A DNA stretch of 64,000 nt from Patellaria atrata CBS 101060 (GCA_010093705.1 MU006100.1:403929-467928); one strand, 5' to 3'; positions 22,889 through 35,305 are shown, numbered from the stretch's first letter. Made by a program: numbers and translations. Notes: generated by a model from the letters alone, not told the origin.

Positions 22889-23876
22889 GTTTTCTAAACG
22901 GAGTGTACTATATCGTGAGGAGATTCGATACGATAGAGTTATTATTGTGGTTTTGAGAAGGAAGTTAAGGACTCAATGGTTAACTGAGACGTTTTAGGGT
23001 TGCCTGCTGCGGGAACAGGAGCCTTCAGGTGTAGCTGACGTGGGGAAGGAGCTATGGCTGCAACATGGTCCGGGTGCTAGGGCCGATCGCATGAACGAAA
23101 ACGTCAACACCTCAGTTCGTCCAAAACTCCGAGAATACAACACATCATTCCAGTTACGCGGAAGGTTGAAACATCACCACGTAGTATATGGTCTCTAGGG
23201 ACATGGAGAGAACTACTCGTGCAGCTGTAACGCCAAGAATATTATAAGCCTAATAGCAGAACCCCCAACATCCCAGTACTTCCAAAATCCCCAGCGATAC
23301 GGAGGTGCACACGAAGAAACCGACCATAACGGAGAAGACATACATAATCCCAACCAGCACAGTAAACAAAAAGTCCCCAGCACCTCCATCGCGCGACGTA
23401 TCTATGGCGTACAGTTGAGAAAAAGAGTCTATGTTCTGGAGCCGCGTGGTAAGTTGAGGCAGTACAGTTCAGCGGAAGTCCTATGTACTGGATACGGTAC
23501 GGTGAAAGAGGAGCTTCAGGGGTTCGGGTACGGCTAGTTTGTTATGGGATATATCGAGAAGAGGGTTTCTACGCTTAGGTTGACTCGCATACAACTTCAA
23601 CCTGTATATTTAGCTGTAGAGGGGCTCGTACGCGAGGCTTGAAGTTCTGAGAGCAGTCCCATTATTGTTACTCCGAGCCGTACGGTATATCCGAACCCAC
23701 ATGAAACGCCCGTGCTTTGAAGCCGTGTCGGGCGATGATGAACTGAACGGTACGGCGACGTCAAAGTGTAAGAAATCGTCATTCATAAGCTTCTAGCATC
23801 TATCACATATACACGTACAAGGGTATCCAACTCCTACTCCCTTACTTTACACATCACCCGTTCATCTTCTTAACAT
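22889..23876. other. Intergenic, no gene recognised
   Basis: About 1 kb between the promoter of the macro-domain gene and the 3' end of the permease. No frame shows a domain. Confidence 0.5.
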
Positions 23877-25690
23877 TCATGCTTCCACCGCCGTCTTCTT
23901 AGTCCTGTACTTCTTCAAACTCAAAAATTGATACAGATCCTCCCACAACCCCAACGGTGGATCAATGCTAGCCTCATACCTATCGATAATCGGACGTTCC
24001 CACACCAAATCCGCCTCCTCAGGCTTGACCAACTTCGTCCTCTTAATCAACTTCCACCCAAAGTAGAACACAGGACACGCAATTATCATTGTATAATACG
24101 TAAAGAACGTGCCGATATCCCAGTTTCCAGGCAAGAAGACAGTATAGCCCTGAATGAACACAATGATAAACGTAAAGACCAGCGCATAGTACGCAAGCCA
24201 TGGTTGCCACCAACTGCGATATGGGAACGCTTTGCGATCATACCCCTGCGCTTTAACCGCGCGGTAGAAGAAAATATAGGTCGTAGACATGATGACGTAG
24301 TTGAGAACCTGAGAGGCGGTGACGATGTTGACGAGCCATTTGATCGCTTGAGCGGAGCCAGCGCTGACAGATAAGAAGGAGATGCAAGGGAAGACCATGA
24401 CGACGCAGAAACAGTAGATCGGAATGCCATTCTTAGTTGTCTTGCGGAGGAAACGCGGAGCTTGGCCGTCGAGGGAGAGACCGTAGAGGGACCGGGTTGC
24501 GCAGTAGACGTAGGAGTTACCGGCAGAGAAGATCGAGGTGACGAGCAGAGCATTCGTGAGATCTGGAAGAACGGTAATACCCAGATTTTGCATGGCTACA
24601 ACGTAGGGGCTCGCAGCGCCGGTGCCGGTACCCTGAGTGTTGAGGACATTGAGAAGGGTGGGGTCATTATAGGGGACAACGACACCGACGCAAAGGGCTC
24701 CAAGAATGAAGAAGCCGCCAAAGCGCCAGTACACGGTTTTGAAAGCCTGCTTGATGGTTACGCGCGGGTAGATGGCTTCTCCTGCGACCATCGCGATGTA
24801 TTCCGGGCCAACTACAGTCCAAGCCGCAGTAAAGAGAGCTGCAAGGAAACCTTGAAAACGGCCAAGAGCGCCAGTAGTTACGGATTCAGCAAAAGCGCCT
24901 GGGGTGTTCCAGTAGCGAAATCCATATGCGTCGTGTTTGGGATTTCCACCGACCTAAAAGGGGTGATCAGTTTGACAAATAGGGATGATTTTGACCGCAG
25001 ATCAACGTACCATGGTGATGAAGGTGAAAAAAGTTAAAATGAAGATAAGAAGCAGTTTTCCTGAAGCAAGCCAAAATTCTGCTTCTCCATATAACTTAAC
25101 GACGAAAATATTGATAATGCTATGATGCATATTAGCTCAGAAAATACATGCAGACCTTAACGTAGCTCTTACCCGTAGAGTACAATGCATGCAGCTACTA
25201 CAGCAGCGACGGGAATATCATCACGCCAGTATGTAAGTACCAGATTCAGTGCTGAGATCTCGAAAGGGATAAGAATAGCTTCGTAAAGAAAGAAATTCCA
25301 GCCCGCCGCGAAACCGAAGGCCTCGTCAACCCATTTGCCAGCAAATCGTATGAACGAGCCAGACACCGGCATAAAGACGGCCATCTCAGCCATCCCGGAG
25401 TTGACAGCAGCGACGACTGTGCAATAGAATAAAAACGCAATGAAAAGGCTTCCCGGACCACCTCCAATGAGACCCCAACCGATTGAGACGAATAAGGCAG
25501 TACCGATAGAACCACCTATAGCGATCCACTGTATCATACGATTCGAAAGCTTGCGATGAAGACCGTCAACATTCATAACAATACCATCTTCGACGGCCGA
25601 GCCTCTTCGCTGGGCTTCCTCGTAGGTTGGCGCATAGTCGCCATCCTTGGAGTCTACCACATAGGTTTCTTTCGTGTCCTTCGAGTCCAT
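23877..25690 (-). CDS. Amino-acid/GABA permease, APC superfamily
   Basis: Plasma-membrane proton symporter of the yeast amino-acid transporter type. Three exons, 25690..25173, 25119..25011 and 24953..23877, sum to 1704 nt (567 aa), the usual length. The start MDSKDTKETYVVDSKDGD precedes a hydrophilic N-tail of about 50 residues. TM1 follows with MIQWIAIGGSIGTALFVSIG, the family signature G(G/S)xIGT. Further landmarks are NSGMAEMAVFMPVSGSFIRF, EYIAMVAGEAIYPR, FSAGNSYVYCATRSLYGLS and a C-tail with LVWERPIIDRYEASIDPP, all typical of fungal GABA/choline-like permeases. About 12 membrane helices are apparent. Introns are 53-57 nt with normal sites. The exact substrate is not predictable. Confidence 0.93.
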
Positions 25691-28211
25691 AGTGGTGAAT
25701 TGAAAAGGAAAGCGTGTGAAGGTTGTTACGATCCCAGAGACCCGGGATGGTGTAGAGTATTTGTACCTATGCGGGGATCCTCCCCTTGTACTACATTGAT
25801 CCAACTTATGTTTGGCGCCAGAGATGCAAGGTTTCTCTGTAGAGTGGGGAGAAGTTTTGAGATCTGGACAAGGATAGCTCAAGAGCTTCCACATTCAGAT
25901 GGAGTAACGCTAAAGCATCTATCGTAGATAAGTTAGAAATAAGCAAAAACACCGGCAGATCTAACGTTTTTCCGGGATTGATTAACATGTAATTTTCGAC
26001 TCACGATCCGTAGTCGAGTTATCCTATCACACGCCATCCTCACATGCGAAGTGACAAATGGTCTGGACGAGAATCTCAGAGGTGCATTAAGAAACGCAGT
26101 GACATACTTGGCGATAGACAAGGAAATACTGAGATATGCGTTCAATGATACATTACCGCAAGACTGTAGAAAGAGTCCATACTACACATCTTTATTGTCG
26201 TCAACATCTCTATTGCTCCATGTAAGTAAATTTGGTCAAAGATAAGGACCCTTATGCGGTAAAAACGTCAGGGAACTTAATACCATAGTGGGCGAAGATT
26301 AACCTCATCACTCATCTGCAAGCAGTACCCGGAGCTTTCTCATTTGCGTCCACTACGAGGTGTACCCATGGAGGTAACCCTGCGACCAGGCGATACAGAA
26401 GTCTTGGGTGATGTTGTTAGTTTAGAAAAGCTCTAACCGAAAAAGCATTTTGTTACTCAAAAAATCCACGAAGTGGTTGAAGACGGGCATGAAAGCCAGC
26501 CTCTAAATTCTAGCATATCCCGTGTGGCTTTGGACAACGTCTTAAGATCTACGACGTTTTCGAAAATCTTGACTGAGTTTTGCCAGAGGTGATGGAAATG
26601 GTGGTGTCTGAAGTCAAGGAGAGAATCTTATCATCCTTAGAAGCTTACCTAGAAAGGAATAGTTCATATTAGAACTACCTTAGCTTGTCGAGCGCCTGAA
26701 CTCGGTGGAGGCGAACTTCAGGTTATCTTCACTTGGAGGCGAACCAACTGCATCACCGCACTACCTCTTCAGCTGCAATTCCCCAGCACATCTAGCCCGT
26801 TCGTCCAAGATAAATCTGAGTATTTGAGATCGATGAACCCTGCTCTTGGTATTCCGATTGCCCAATTCAGCAAAAATCCGGGTTATCAATTCTCATGTGC
26901 GGTTACTTCACCGTGAAGGGGGATCCTCGCCATAAGATTTCCACATCGCCGCTCTTTTGCCTCTTTCAACTTGGTGTAGACTTCTGGATCAAGCAGTTAT
27001 CTTTCCCTCACTTGCGGTTAGTAACCCTGGGTCCGCTGCACACCTCAAGTACAAGTGGCATGTACGGTCATCTGTACCTCTCTATGTGATGCAAGTACAG
27101 TACATACATGGTGTACTCGCTGGCCAGGGTACTGAAATGTCGCGATGATTCGTACACTGCAAACATCTGTAAGGTCTAAAGTAGTTCCTCAGTTGGTCGT
27201 TACTATGCAACGAAGTAAAGTTCCTTGAAAAATTAGCCACATAGTGGGTAGAGGAGGAACACGACAAGACAATGAGATTCTGCTGAATCCTTTCCGGATG
27301 CCTCCAGATTCGAGAATGTATGAGGTATGGTGAACATGATGCTGATCGTATATACTCGATGTACCGACGGGATCTGTCCGATCGGGTCTCGACTGCCTTT
27401 CACTCCTAATCTCCGTTGTTCTATGAAAGTTGGTATTTTTTAAGGAAGGGTCCCTTTGATTAGGCGACTATTTTAGCATTAGGAATTCGATAAGAGTAGA
27501 TGGTATTATCTCAAAGTAGAACTATAGCAGCTCCTGGAGTACTCATCTTTGAAGCGTCACTCCTTATTCATCACCCCTCGGCCGCACCTTTCAGTAAATG
27601 AATATTCCAAGTGTTCAAGGAGGACATGAGAGGGATTTAAAGGATTGAAAGTGGAGTTCTTGACACATAGAAACTGTTTAGAGGATACTAAGGTAGAGTG
27701 GACGTGCTAATTCTGATACCATATCACGTGGTTCCATGATTGGGTAGTAGTTTCAGCGACTCCACCTTCCCCAATTGTCGTTGGTACTGTATGCTTACAT
27801 TGCTGTACAGCATGTGTACTGAAGGAGATCATATTATTGAAGTCTAAAGAACAGACGTACTCGAGGATCTGTATATTAAAGACTGTATAAAACTCTTAGA
27901 GGCTTTAAGCATCAGAGTACGATTAGGGTACAGTGAGCCACGCATGCCACGATAGGGGACGGGATACACGTTTGGAACATTATAAGTATTCATGCGTTAT
28001 AGTTCATATTGTCTGTCTAGTTTCTATCCCATTCCCGCCAATTGCATCCGTTTCTTTACTGAATGTAGATCCAGCCCTGATAGGTGCCAGAATGAGCATG
28101 AAAGGGATATGATCTACTCAACAACCCACGACAATATCCTCAGATCCATCCTGCAGTCTCGCAACGGATTCCCATCCGGGCCCATCCTTTCACACGCGCG
28201 TTCAGCGGACC
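25691..28211. other. Gene-poor stretch with coding-like fragments
   Basis: 2.5 kb upstream of the permease. The only coding-like sequence is the set of fragments at 26369..26925, listed separately. The rest, to the end of decayed gene B, shows nothing. Confidence 0.4.
26369..26925 (+). pseudogene. Possible gene remnant, unknown
   Basis: Successive plus-strand pieces look protein-like but lie in different frames: MEVTLRPGDTEVLGDVVSLE, then HFVTQKIHEVVEDGHESQP, then MEMVVSEVKERILSSLEAYL, then ELGGGELQVIFTWRRTNCIT. No piece matches a family I know. Stops separate them, and I did not find introns that join them cleanly. A decayed gene is the simplest reading, but chance frames cannot be excluded. 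Confidence 0.25.
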
Positions 28212-30058
28212 TCACATCCACATAGAATGTCGAAAACAAGAATGGCTTAGGATCACCTCCTTGCATGTACACTTCAGATCCATGTACTGTGTGGTACATT
28301 CATCTGGCTCATGATGTACTCCTCTTATTCTTTGACTTCGCTCTCGAATGACCCATTCTTCAAATCCGTGCTTGCATCCACCACAATCTTGACGGGAATC
28401 TTTTTCGGAGTAAGAACCGCAACATATGCCAGGAAGCTCCGTTGGTCCCCACGCCTATCCTGCTCGATGTCGGGGCAATATGGTTTGTCATAGACTGCTT
28501 TTGGTCCTCGACTGCGGGGACTTCAAAACCAAGTGGTCTCGTCGACATGTAGCGTAACGGATGTCAGATTGACGCAAGTTCGGCTGAGAACGGTGAGGAG
28601 GTGGTGCCAGTCGGGGAGTAAGGTAGCTGGCAGATCATCCGGTCAGTCGAAGTTCTTCGTCCCTTTCGGATACCGCTTCGGCCATGACCTATAGTGGAGC
28701 ACCACATTCTGTAACAGTTTGAGCTGGGTAGGGTGATCGTGGAACCAAGCTGGACCTCCCCTGGGACTACAGATCAGATCTAACGGGCGTTTGTATACGA
28801 GTTCCAGCGCTTCCGAACGGACCCGCTTGCAGAGTCTGAGAAGCTTGGTGTCCATCCCGCGCCTAGCCTCATCATTGAGTTTGGCGCTGTATGTAGCTCT
28901 CACTTGGTCAAAGAAATCCACTTTAGCACTGAGATACGGCCGGTATGACTCCTCGGGGTTCGTATTGTATCTGCAAACAGAATGGCCTTTGTCTACAGTT
29001 ATCAGGCCTACATGGGGAAGGTTGTACGCGTATATCTCGTCACAGGAGTTCGCGTGGGAGATCAAGGATGCGGAAGCGGTCGTGGACTTCGGCGAGTCGA
29101 CGTACATTCTGTATAGAAAATTGTACAGCCCCTGTTTCGTTGAGACTCTTCAGAGTAGCTGTGATAATTTACCTACCAGTAAAATGGGGCTCACTGTTCG
29201 TAGACACTATATCGGGAGGGACCATTTTGAAGTTGTACGATAATTCTGGAGCAAACGCAGCCGTCCTCAATGTTTCTCACATGTTACGCATGTTGACGCC
29301 ATCGATATTTTCGAATGTGGCGTCCGTCCAAGACATGTTTTCTAGGGAGACATATCGGAGATCAACGTCTTTCATCTTCACATTCCTCCAATGCATATTC
29401 CTCAGGCACGTCTCGGTGAAGTTGACGTTTTTCAAATGTACAGTTGACTAGCTTCTTTACACAAATAGGAACTACTAAAAGTTTGTGTTGGAGGTGACGA
29501 AATTCTCGAATTTAACATCTTCCACCGTGGTATTATTCAGATCAAACAATGTGTCCTTGCGAAGTTTCAATGTGCTATTCGAAAATGAGTTAGCATCAAG
29601 TCTAATACAAGAACAGATTATCCCACCTTTTGTCTGGACAAACGAAGTTAATAATGAATTTAGACTGGTCTCTAAGCTCGTCCTGACCAAAATCCGTAGA
29701 TGTTACTCTAATGTGACCGATCTTCGACTATGCGCTGGAAAAAGCCACGAGGGTATCCGCCCAACAGCTTGCTAACCTGGATAGCGCTCTTTTGGCAGAT
29801 ATCATGTAACTTCGCTTCTTCGGCCTTGGAAACTTCATGCATGAAAGCATATCTTAAACGCGGATCAGATGCAAAACACCTTACATCGTCCCAGCGAGCC
29901 AACTTGACTCTGATGGCAATCTCTTCGTCTAGTGCCTTCCAGAACATCTCAATCTCATCTTTTTCTGCTTTAAAGTATTGCTTCACGTGAGGAATTTGGG
30001 GGGGATCGCTGGAAGGACCCACGACCTAATCCTCGATCAAAGGCTCTGGGCCACCCAT
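28212..30058 (-). pseudogene. Decayed gene B: paralogue of gene A
   Basis: Begins at ATG 30058: MGGPEPLIED, then a TAG codon (30026..30028) where A has Trp, then VVGPSSDPPQ. The N-terminal domain follows (ICQKSAIQVSKLLGGYPRGF, compare A FRKSAVRASKYVGENPRGIF). The middle has five-residue repeats: CLRNM HWRNV KMKDV DLRYV SLENM SWTDA TFENI. The C-terminal part has DRFRILDLPREL, LLRLCKRVRSEALELVYKRP and LTSVTLHVDETTW, then the basic tail KCTCKEVILSHSC and a TGA at 28212. Several stops and frame shifts break it. Order, orientation and length (1.85 kb against 1.83 kb) match A throughout, so the two arose by duplication of a whole gene with its upstream 18-mer. Function unknown. Confidence 0.7.
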
Positions 30059-30292
30059 TGCACCTGGATCTATGTATCAGCATTGGAGGTTTTTGAAGAT
30101 AACAGATACAGTCATATAGATTGTACAAGAAGTCACACGGTCCAGATATTGCTCCAGGATAGGAAGGCGTACCTGCAGTATCACTGGGTATAAACCGTAA
30201 CCAGGGCGGTGACGCGACTTAAAAAAAAAACCAGAAAAGGGTTATGAAGGTTTGAGGAGGAAAATGCGAGCGAAGGCGCGTCTATATAGGTT

Positions 30293-30310
30293 GACGCATG
30301 TGGTTGCCCC
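30293..30310. promoter_or_regulatory. 18-mer upstream of gene B, identical to that of A
   Basis: GACGCATGTGGTTGCCCC, 235 bases before the start of B (75 bases in A). The extra ~160 bases between motif and start in B suggest an insertion in one copy or a different start. Confidence 0.5.
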
Positions 30311-30471
30311 GCGTGAGGCATGGTCGCTCTGTTTGTTGACTTACCGTTTGTCGTCAACTCTGAGTCTCACCAACATGCACTTAAACCCATTTTGATCGCC
30401 AGCGAACTATGATATTACCCAGATCACTTACCTACACATAGAACACCTGGTACTCTAACCACACAATGCTT

Positions 30472-31797
30472 TCAAGCCCTTCTGTTCTTCCCCTCACGAT
30501 CCCAAATGCAACTCTCGCTTAGTAGTCTCCGCCGACACGTACACCTCGGAAGCTCATCATGAGCTAAGTACGGTCTGTCCGCAGCAGCAGCCTGGATCAC
30601 CTTCTCTAGTTCACGCTGAAGCGTCTTACGCTCTGGGTCTCCCTCAGTACCCTCAATCTCCAATCTTATATTTACCCCCCCGAGCCGGGCTACATGCTGT
30701 AGAAAGTTGCGTCCACCGACCATGTCGACGGTTTTGATAGATTGGCATAATATCTGTCTATGCTGAAAGATTTCAGTAGCACGGTCGGCCGGGGGCGCTC
30801 TTTGCCAGGGCGCTTCGGTCCAAAATCCACTATCGATTGTGAAGTCCAAGTCGACGAGTCCCAGGGCTCGGTGCACAAACACATTGAGTGCGAGACGCCA
30901 TGCAGTGAGCCAGGTACGGGGTGCAAGTGGAATGGTATCATGAAGGCTTCTGAGACCCCGGAAAGGGTTCTTAGGACTTGTAGTGAAGTGCAGTTGTATC
31001 CTTTCCATTAGCTTGAGCTTCTGCATGCGGTCATGGAGGAAAGCGACGGCGGATTGGCCAGAGCCACGGAAGCGGAATTTGTGTTGATAGAACAGTTTCG
31101 AGGTTTCAGCATTAATTTTGCGGTTCACTCGCATGATGTTAAGGCAGACGGGAGAAGTATCAGCATCATCAGGGACAACGACGTATGTTGTCCGTTTCTC
31201 TTTCCCTCGAACTAGAATATCGTATTCAGTTCGCTGACGAAGGCTATCTAACCGAGTTGGGGAAATCCCCCAGTCGCTGATGGTGATGTTGTCTCGAAAG
31301 AAGAGAAAGCGGTATATCCTATCCCGTATACTATCGGGAAGGTCTAAGAAGGTAGTGGGTTGAGATGGTGGCGAACCAAAGGGCCCTGAAAAATATTGAT
31401 TAGGATTTCCGGCTCTGTTATTACTACTTGAGGTTTTCCTGGCGGTATATACAAAACCATGGGCACGGACGGCGCTCCATTGTGAAATGCATACTTTCGG
31501 GAACCCTCTCATCGTTACTGAGACTTCTTCAATGCTATGTTTATATTCTTGAAGCAAGTCGGTGTCCATAATATGATCCTCTTTGATAACTGATAAGAGT
31601 ATGGCAAAGATGCCTACTGGGTAGGCGTCGCGGAATCGCTCTTCTAAAGTGGCGGGAAGTGCGGATCGTATCAAAAACAACCACTTCACTCGTTCGAAGA
31701 AGTCATCAATCCGAGCCGGTAGGACATATTTCAAGTCCTCGGACGTTGTACTATGAGAATGCTGAGAAACCGGGTGATTGATCCAGTTAAAACTCAT
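30472..31797 (-). CDS. 2EXR/F-box-like fungal protein (gene C), unknown function
   Basis: Single intact exon of 441 aa. The first 150 residues are helical without a recognised domain. FLDLPDSIRDRIYRFLFF at about residue 155 is the LP-x-IRDRIY motif that opens fungal 2EXR/F-box-like proteins. It is followed by the usual CLNIMRVNRKINAETSKLFY block and an amphipathic C-terminal half (MERIQLHF, LGLVDLDFTI). The end carries a basic cysteine tail (PRCTCRRRLLSESC), like the CxC tails of A and B, which lie nearby on the same strand. It therefore looks like the surviving member of a local family, though without the pentapeptide repeats. Relatives form large, fast-changing families in filamentous ascomycetes. 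A role in protein recognition is only inferred. Confidence 0.75.
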   Translation of the reverse strand: MSFNWINHPVSQHSHSTTSEDLKYVLPARIDDFFERVKWLFLIRSALPATLEERFRDAYPVGIFAILLSVIKEDHIMDTDLLQEYKHSIEEVSVTMRGFPKVCISQWSAVRAHGFVYTARKTSSSNNRAGNPNQYFSGPFGSPPSQPTTFLDLPDSIRDRIYRFLFFRDNITISDWGISPTRLDSLRQRTEYDILVRGKEKRTTYVVVPDDADTSPVCLNIMRVNRKINAETSKLFYQHKFRFRGSGQSAVAFLHDRMQKLKLMERIQLHFTTSPKNPFRGLRSLHDTIPLAPRTWLTAWRLALNVFVHRALGLVDLDFTIDSGFWTEAPWQRAPPADRATEIFQHRQILCQSIKTVDMVGGRNFLQHVARLGGVNIRLEIEGTEGDPERKTLQRELEKVIQAAAADRPYLAHDELPRCTCRRRLLSESCIWDREGKNRRA

Positions 31798-33837
31798 TGT
31801 CAGGATAACTCATAGGGGTCGCTATAGTTCGTGGGCAAAGGATTTGGGTTTGTGTCAAGCAAATGCGTAGATGATGTTTAAGTGTACTACCCCTTCGACT
31901 CTTTCTTAGACATTATTTGTAATTCCCACGAAGCTGAAACAAACACGTGCAAGCAAGGTAGAATAAGGTAGACCAGCTTCCTCCGCCACGATTATATTCC
32001 TCAGCCTTAGAACACTGACTAACACTATTAGAACCCTGTTAATCCGTAGTTTTAACCGACACTCTCGTCTCTTCCGTTAGGTGAACCTTTCTTTGGGTAA
32101 TCTTTATACATTCAGGACTGTCCTATATAGAGAACCAGGATACCATATGAAGTCAAGTGTAACAGGGTGATAGGATTGACGGGTTAAAGATCCATTTCGC
32201 CCAGGATGTAATCCATACAACACGAGTTCAGCAACAACTATTACTTCAATGCACTTGTAAGTTTTGAAGTTTGAATGAAGATGGCCGGAGTCTTGATTTG
32301 GAATTAAAGACGAAATGTGGGGAAGAAAAGGTCAACGATATGGAGCAGTCTCAAGACTATCCATTCCATTGTGCAAATTCGCAGCGGATAACGCAGAATG
32401 ATCCGTATAATTACCATGCAACAGTTTTCAGAAAAGGGAACACAAGAATAAAAGATGTAAATAAGACAGGCACAGTAAGGTAGTGAAAGTGAGCTAAATC
32501 CAGGATTGAATCCGCGTCAACCAAGGCGCCGGGCCGATTATTCCACCGTTTGTGACAACATCACTGATTTTAGATGAGATTGCTATTAATTCTCAGTTTG
32601 TGAAGTATCTAGACTCGAACAATCATTTCATTCTACAACAGCGATGATCATAACTAAGGTATTCCTACGGAATGGTGGTATTTCGGTTCCACTTTTCTGC
32701 TACTGTACGTTTCCTTATCTACACTATTGAGCTTGATAACCTTAGAGTGAACTTAAAGACAGCGCCGGAGTGTACCACATGCATGAACGGTGCCTGGTAT
32801 GTGATAACATGATAGAAAGGGATTTGGGTTCGCCGGTAATGTGTTCTTACCTCAAATACATTTTGCATTATTGTAAGTGAAGGGTCTGCCCCTTGGAGGC
32901 ACTGGGTTCCCCAGGCACAGGGAGCTTTTTTTTTTTTTCTTATTTCCTATTTATTTTACGACCCTGTCCCGTTTCGTCATCCCGGGGGTAAGCCGAGAGC
33001 AACACTAGAGGCCCTGGATTTGCATTTATTCTACTACTCCCCATTTTCCGTTTTATCTCCTCCGACTGTGACGAAGTCTTCAAAGCTGCATCAATGCGAC
33101 CCTTATTTCTTGACTAAGCAATATTTGTAACTAAAGTTGGAGAGGGCTAAAACTTTTCGGGGGGTGTGTTGTTACTAATGCATTGTTCATAGCAAACTCG
33201 CGAGATGTATAGGTCGGCTCACAGGTCGCGCGGAACGGCAAACGGGCGAACTATTTGCAGTAGCTCCAAGTGCGTACCCGGAAGGAATATCAAAAGTACA
33301 GGATGCGGAATCATGGTCTAGAGGAGATTTGTACATGCATACATTTACGTTTACAGAACACATTTTTGTGGATGGGTGAGATGCCGGATCTCAAAATGAA
33401 TAGAAAAGTATTAAGCGGACGTTGGTATGCTTTACGGTACAAGGTATAAGGCTAGTGTAATTTATTCAAATTTCTTGGTTAGTAGTTAGGCTAGAACGAG
33501 GCTTCATGAGCTTGGTTCGTGGAAACTTCATCAGATAAGTTTTTACCACAACATCACGAACAATTTTAATGATATCTCTCATATTGATGTATCTAGTTAT
33601 GTTCTTGATGACTCCAAATGTATCGGATGCCGCTAAAAAAAAAGCCTGATAAAACCCTTACCAACTAGATTTCTAACACATACGTTACCTATTCCCTGTT
33701 ACCGTACTCCATAAAAGTCTCAATGCCGAAATTCCGGACAACGAGTGACGATAGTAGGTAAGCGTAACTCCAGATAAAATGATTATAGACAACTGAACCT
33801 CCCGTCTCGACGACTTTCCCGGCGTTAGTAACGCAAG
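31798..33837. other. Intergenic, no gene recognised
   Basis: 2 kb of mainly AT-rich sequence with a T-run near 32928-32938. A 70-codon frame at 32271..32483 is hydrophilic and without features. No transposon ends or repeats were noticed. Confidence 0.5.
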
Positions 33838-35302
33838 TTAATGGTTGGTATGCACCGATCGGGTTCCGAAGCTCTTGCTATCACCACTGTGATAACTGAC
33901 ATCATATTCCGTCGCCTTCGCGCCCGTTAAACTATTGTCTTCAGTCAAGATGCGCGTAATGCTTTCCGATCGCGTCTTGTCATCGCCGGGTAGGACATTC
34001 AATTCGTGTCGAGTCTCTCCATCCCAGCCGATCTCGCTTTCGTCGAGCTTTTCCGTCCCCTTTCTAGCGCTAACTTTGCTTCTCTTCAAGTTGTCTTGGA
34101 TTGACTTTCCGATTGACTTTGGAGGTTGTTCGCTGGCTCCGGTTTCTAAGAGAGCGGGGAAGTGCTTGCGGATCATTGGACGGAGACATGGGAGACAGGC
34201 ACAGATGATACCAACGTTGATCTCAATCGCCGCCCATCCTGCAACGCCCACTTTAAATCGGGTGAAATCAATAGAAGATAAGGAGGGAACCATAGTAGCT
34301 AATCTGACGATACTAACGACCGAAGCACTGTCGTAGTTGTTAGGACGATGCTAACCAGAAGTAGCTGTAGGGCTCAACTCACAAAGACGCAATAACGAAG
34401 AGCCCTAAGAGCAATACTTTCATCTTTCTGTTGACCTGAAGTTCCAAGCACATCTTTACCGGTAACGTAAGAGTTGCGAAATCGGTCAAAATGTTCATTA
34501 CGGCTGCGAAGTAGTAAAATGCCTTCTTGTCCACACATTTTGATGGTACGGTCAAGTCCCACCCACCCTCGATGGGTGTGCATCCGAAAGTTGCGATGAT
34601 AATACCTATGAAACTATACACACACACCAACGACATGATGGTGTACGCAATTCCATGAAAGAGCTTATCCGGATTCAAGCGAATGAAGAACAGGAGAATG
34701 GAGACCTTGACGAGACATGTGCCGGCAAAGTAAAAGTCTTGGCCTAAAAGATCGACCTAGGGCGTATATCAGTCTACTAATCTATGGAAACGAGATTTAT
34801 TCTTGCTTACAATGAGGAACGGTCGAACTTTACTTAAAGAGATATCCCAGACATGGCAACCGTATCCGTACTGAAGGTCTGAAGAGTATGTAAGCCCCAA
34901 TACTCCAAAACCTTCTGCGGGGTACTGCAGGATTGTCAAGTTACTTACTGATTATACCAAGAATTGCAAAAATCCAAGATAAGACCTATGCCTGGTTAAT
35001 ATATAGTTCCAGTAATCTTGTTTCCCTAACTCACAATTGCGAGAATTATAGTTACTAAACTTTGGTTAACAGACGTGAACTGAAAGAGGCATCAAGAACT
35101 CACCATCGTCAGAACCTATCGATCGTACTATATAGCCTCTGGTATATAACCTCAAAAGTACAAAGAATGTGGCGAGAATAGTACATGGTAAACTGATTTC
35201 TATGACTTGATGTCCTATACATTCCGGATGGACAAGATTAGAACTATAACCTGGGGGAGCTGGTAAAGCTGGTGTCTTTGCTGGGTCGAAATTCAAGGCC
35301 AT
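33838..35302 (-). CDS. Rhodopsin/PTH11 (SAT4)-type integral membrane protein, six exons
   Basis: Seven-helix fungal membrane protein of the PTH11-like/SAT4 family; relatives include candidate surface receptors. Exons by eye: 35302..35104, 35054..35035 (only 20 nt), 34985..34949, 34878..34811, 34756..34383 and 34327..33838. They sum to 1188 nt (395 aa). Helices are visible in LPCTILATFFVLLRLYTR, VTIILAI joined to VLSWIFAILGII, FYFAGTCLVKVSILLFFIRL, YTIMSLVCVYSFIGIIIATF, YYFAAVMNILTDFATLTLPV, MKVLLLGLFVIASFASVV and AAIEINVGIICACLPCLRP, the last a family hallmark. YGYGCHVWDI and the CTPIEGGWD loop are typical. The tail of about 120 residues is S/K/D-rich. The ATG lies three bases from an assembly gap, so an upstream exon or leader could be missing. 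The extracellular CFEM domain of some relatives is absent. Confidence 0.87.
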
Positions 35303-35305
35303 ATT

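Noticed and set aside
32480-32560. tRNA-like T-arm (GGATTGAATCC)
   Set aside because: No matching acceptor stem, anticodon arm or D-arm could be drawn on either strand.
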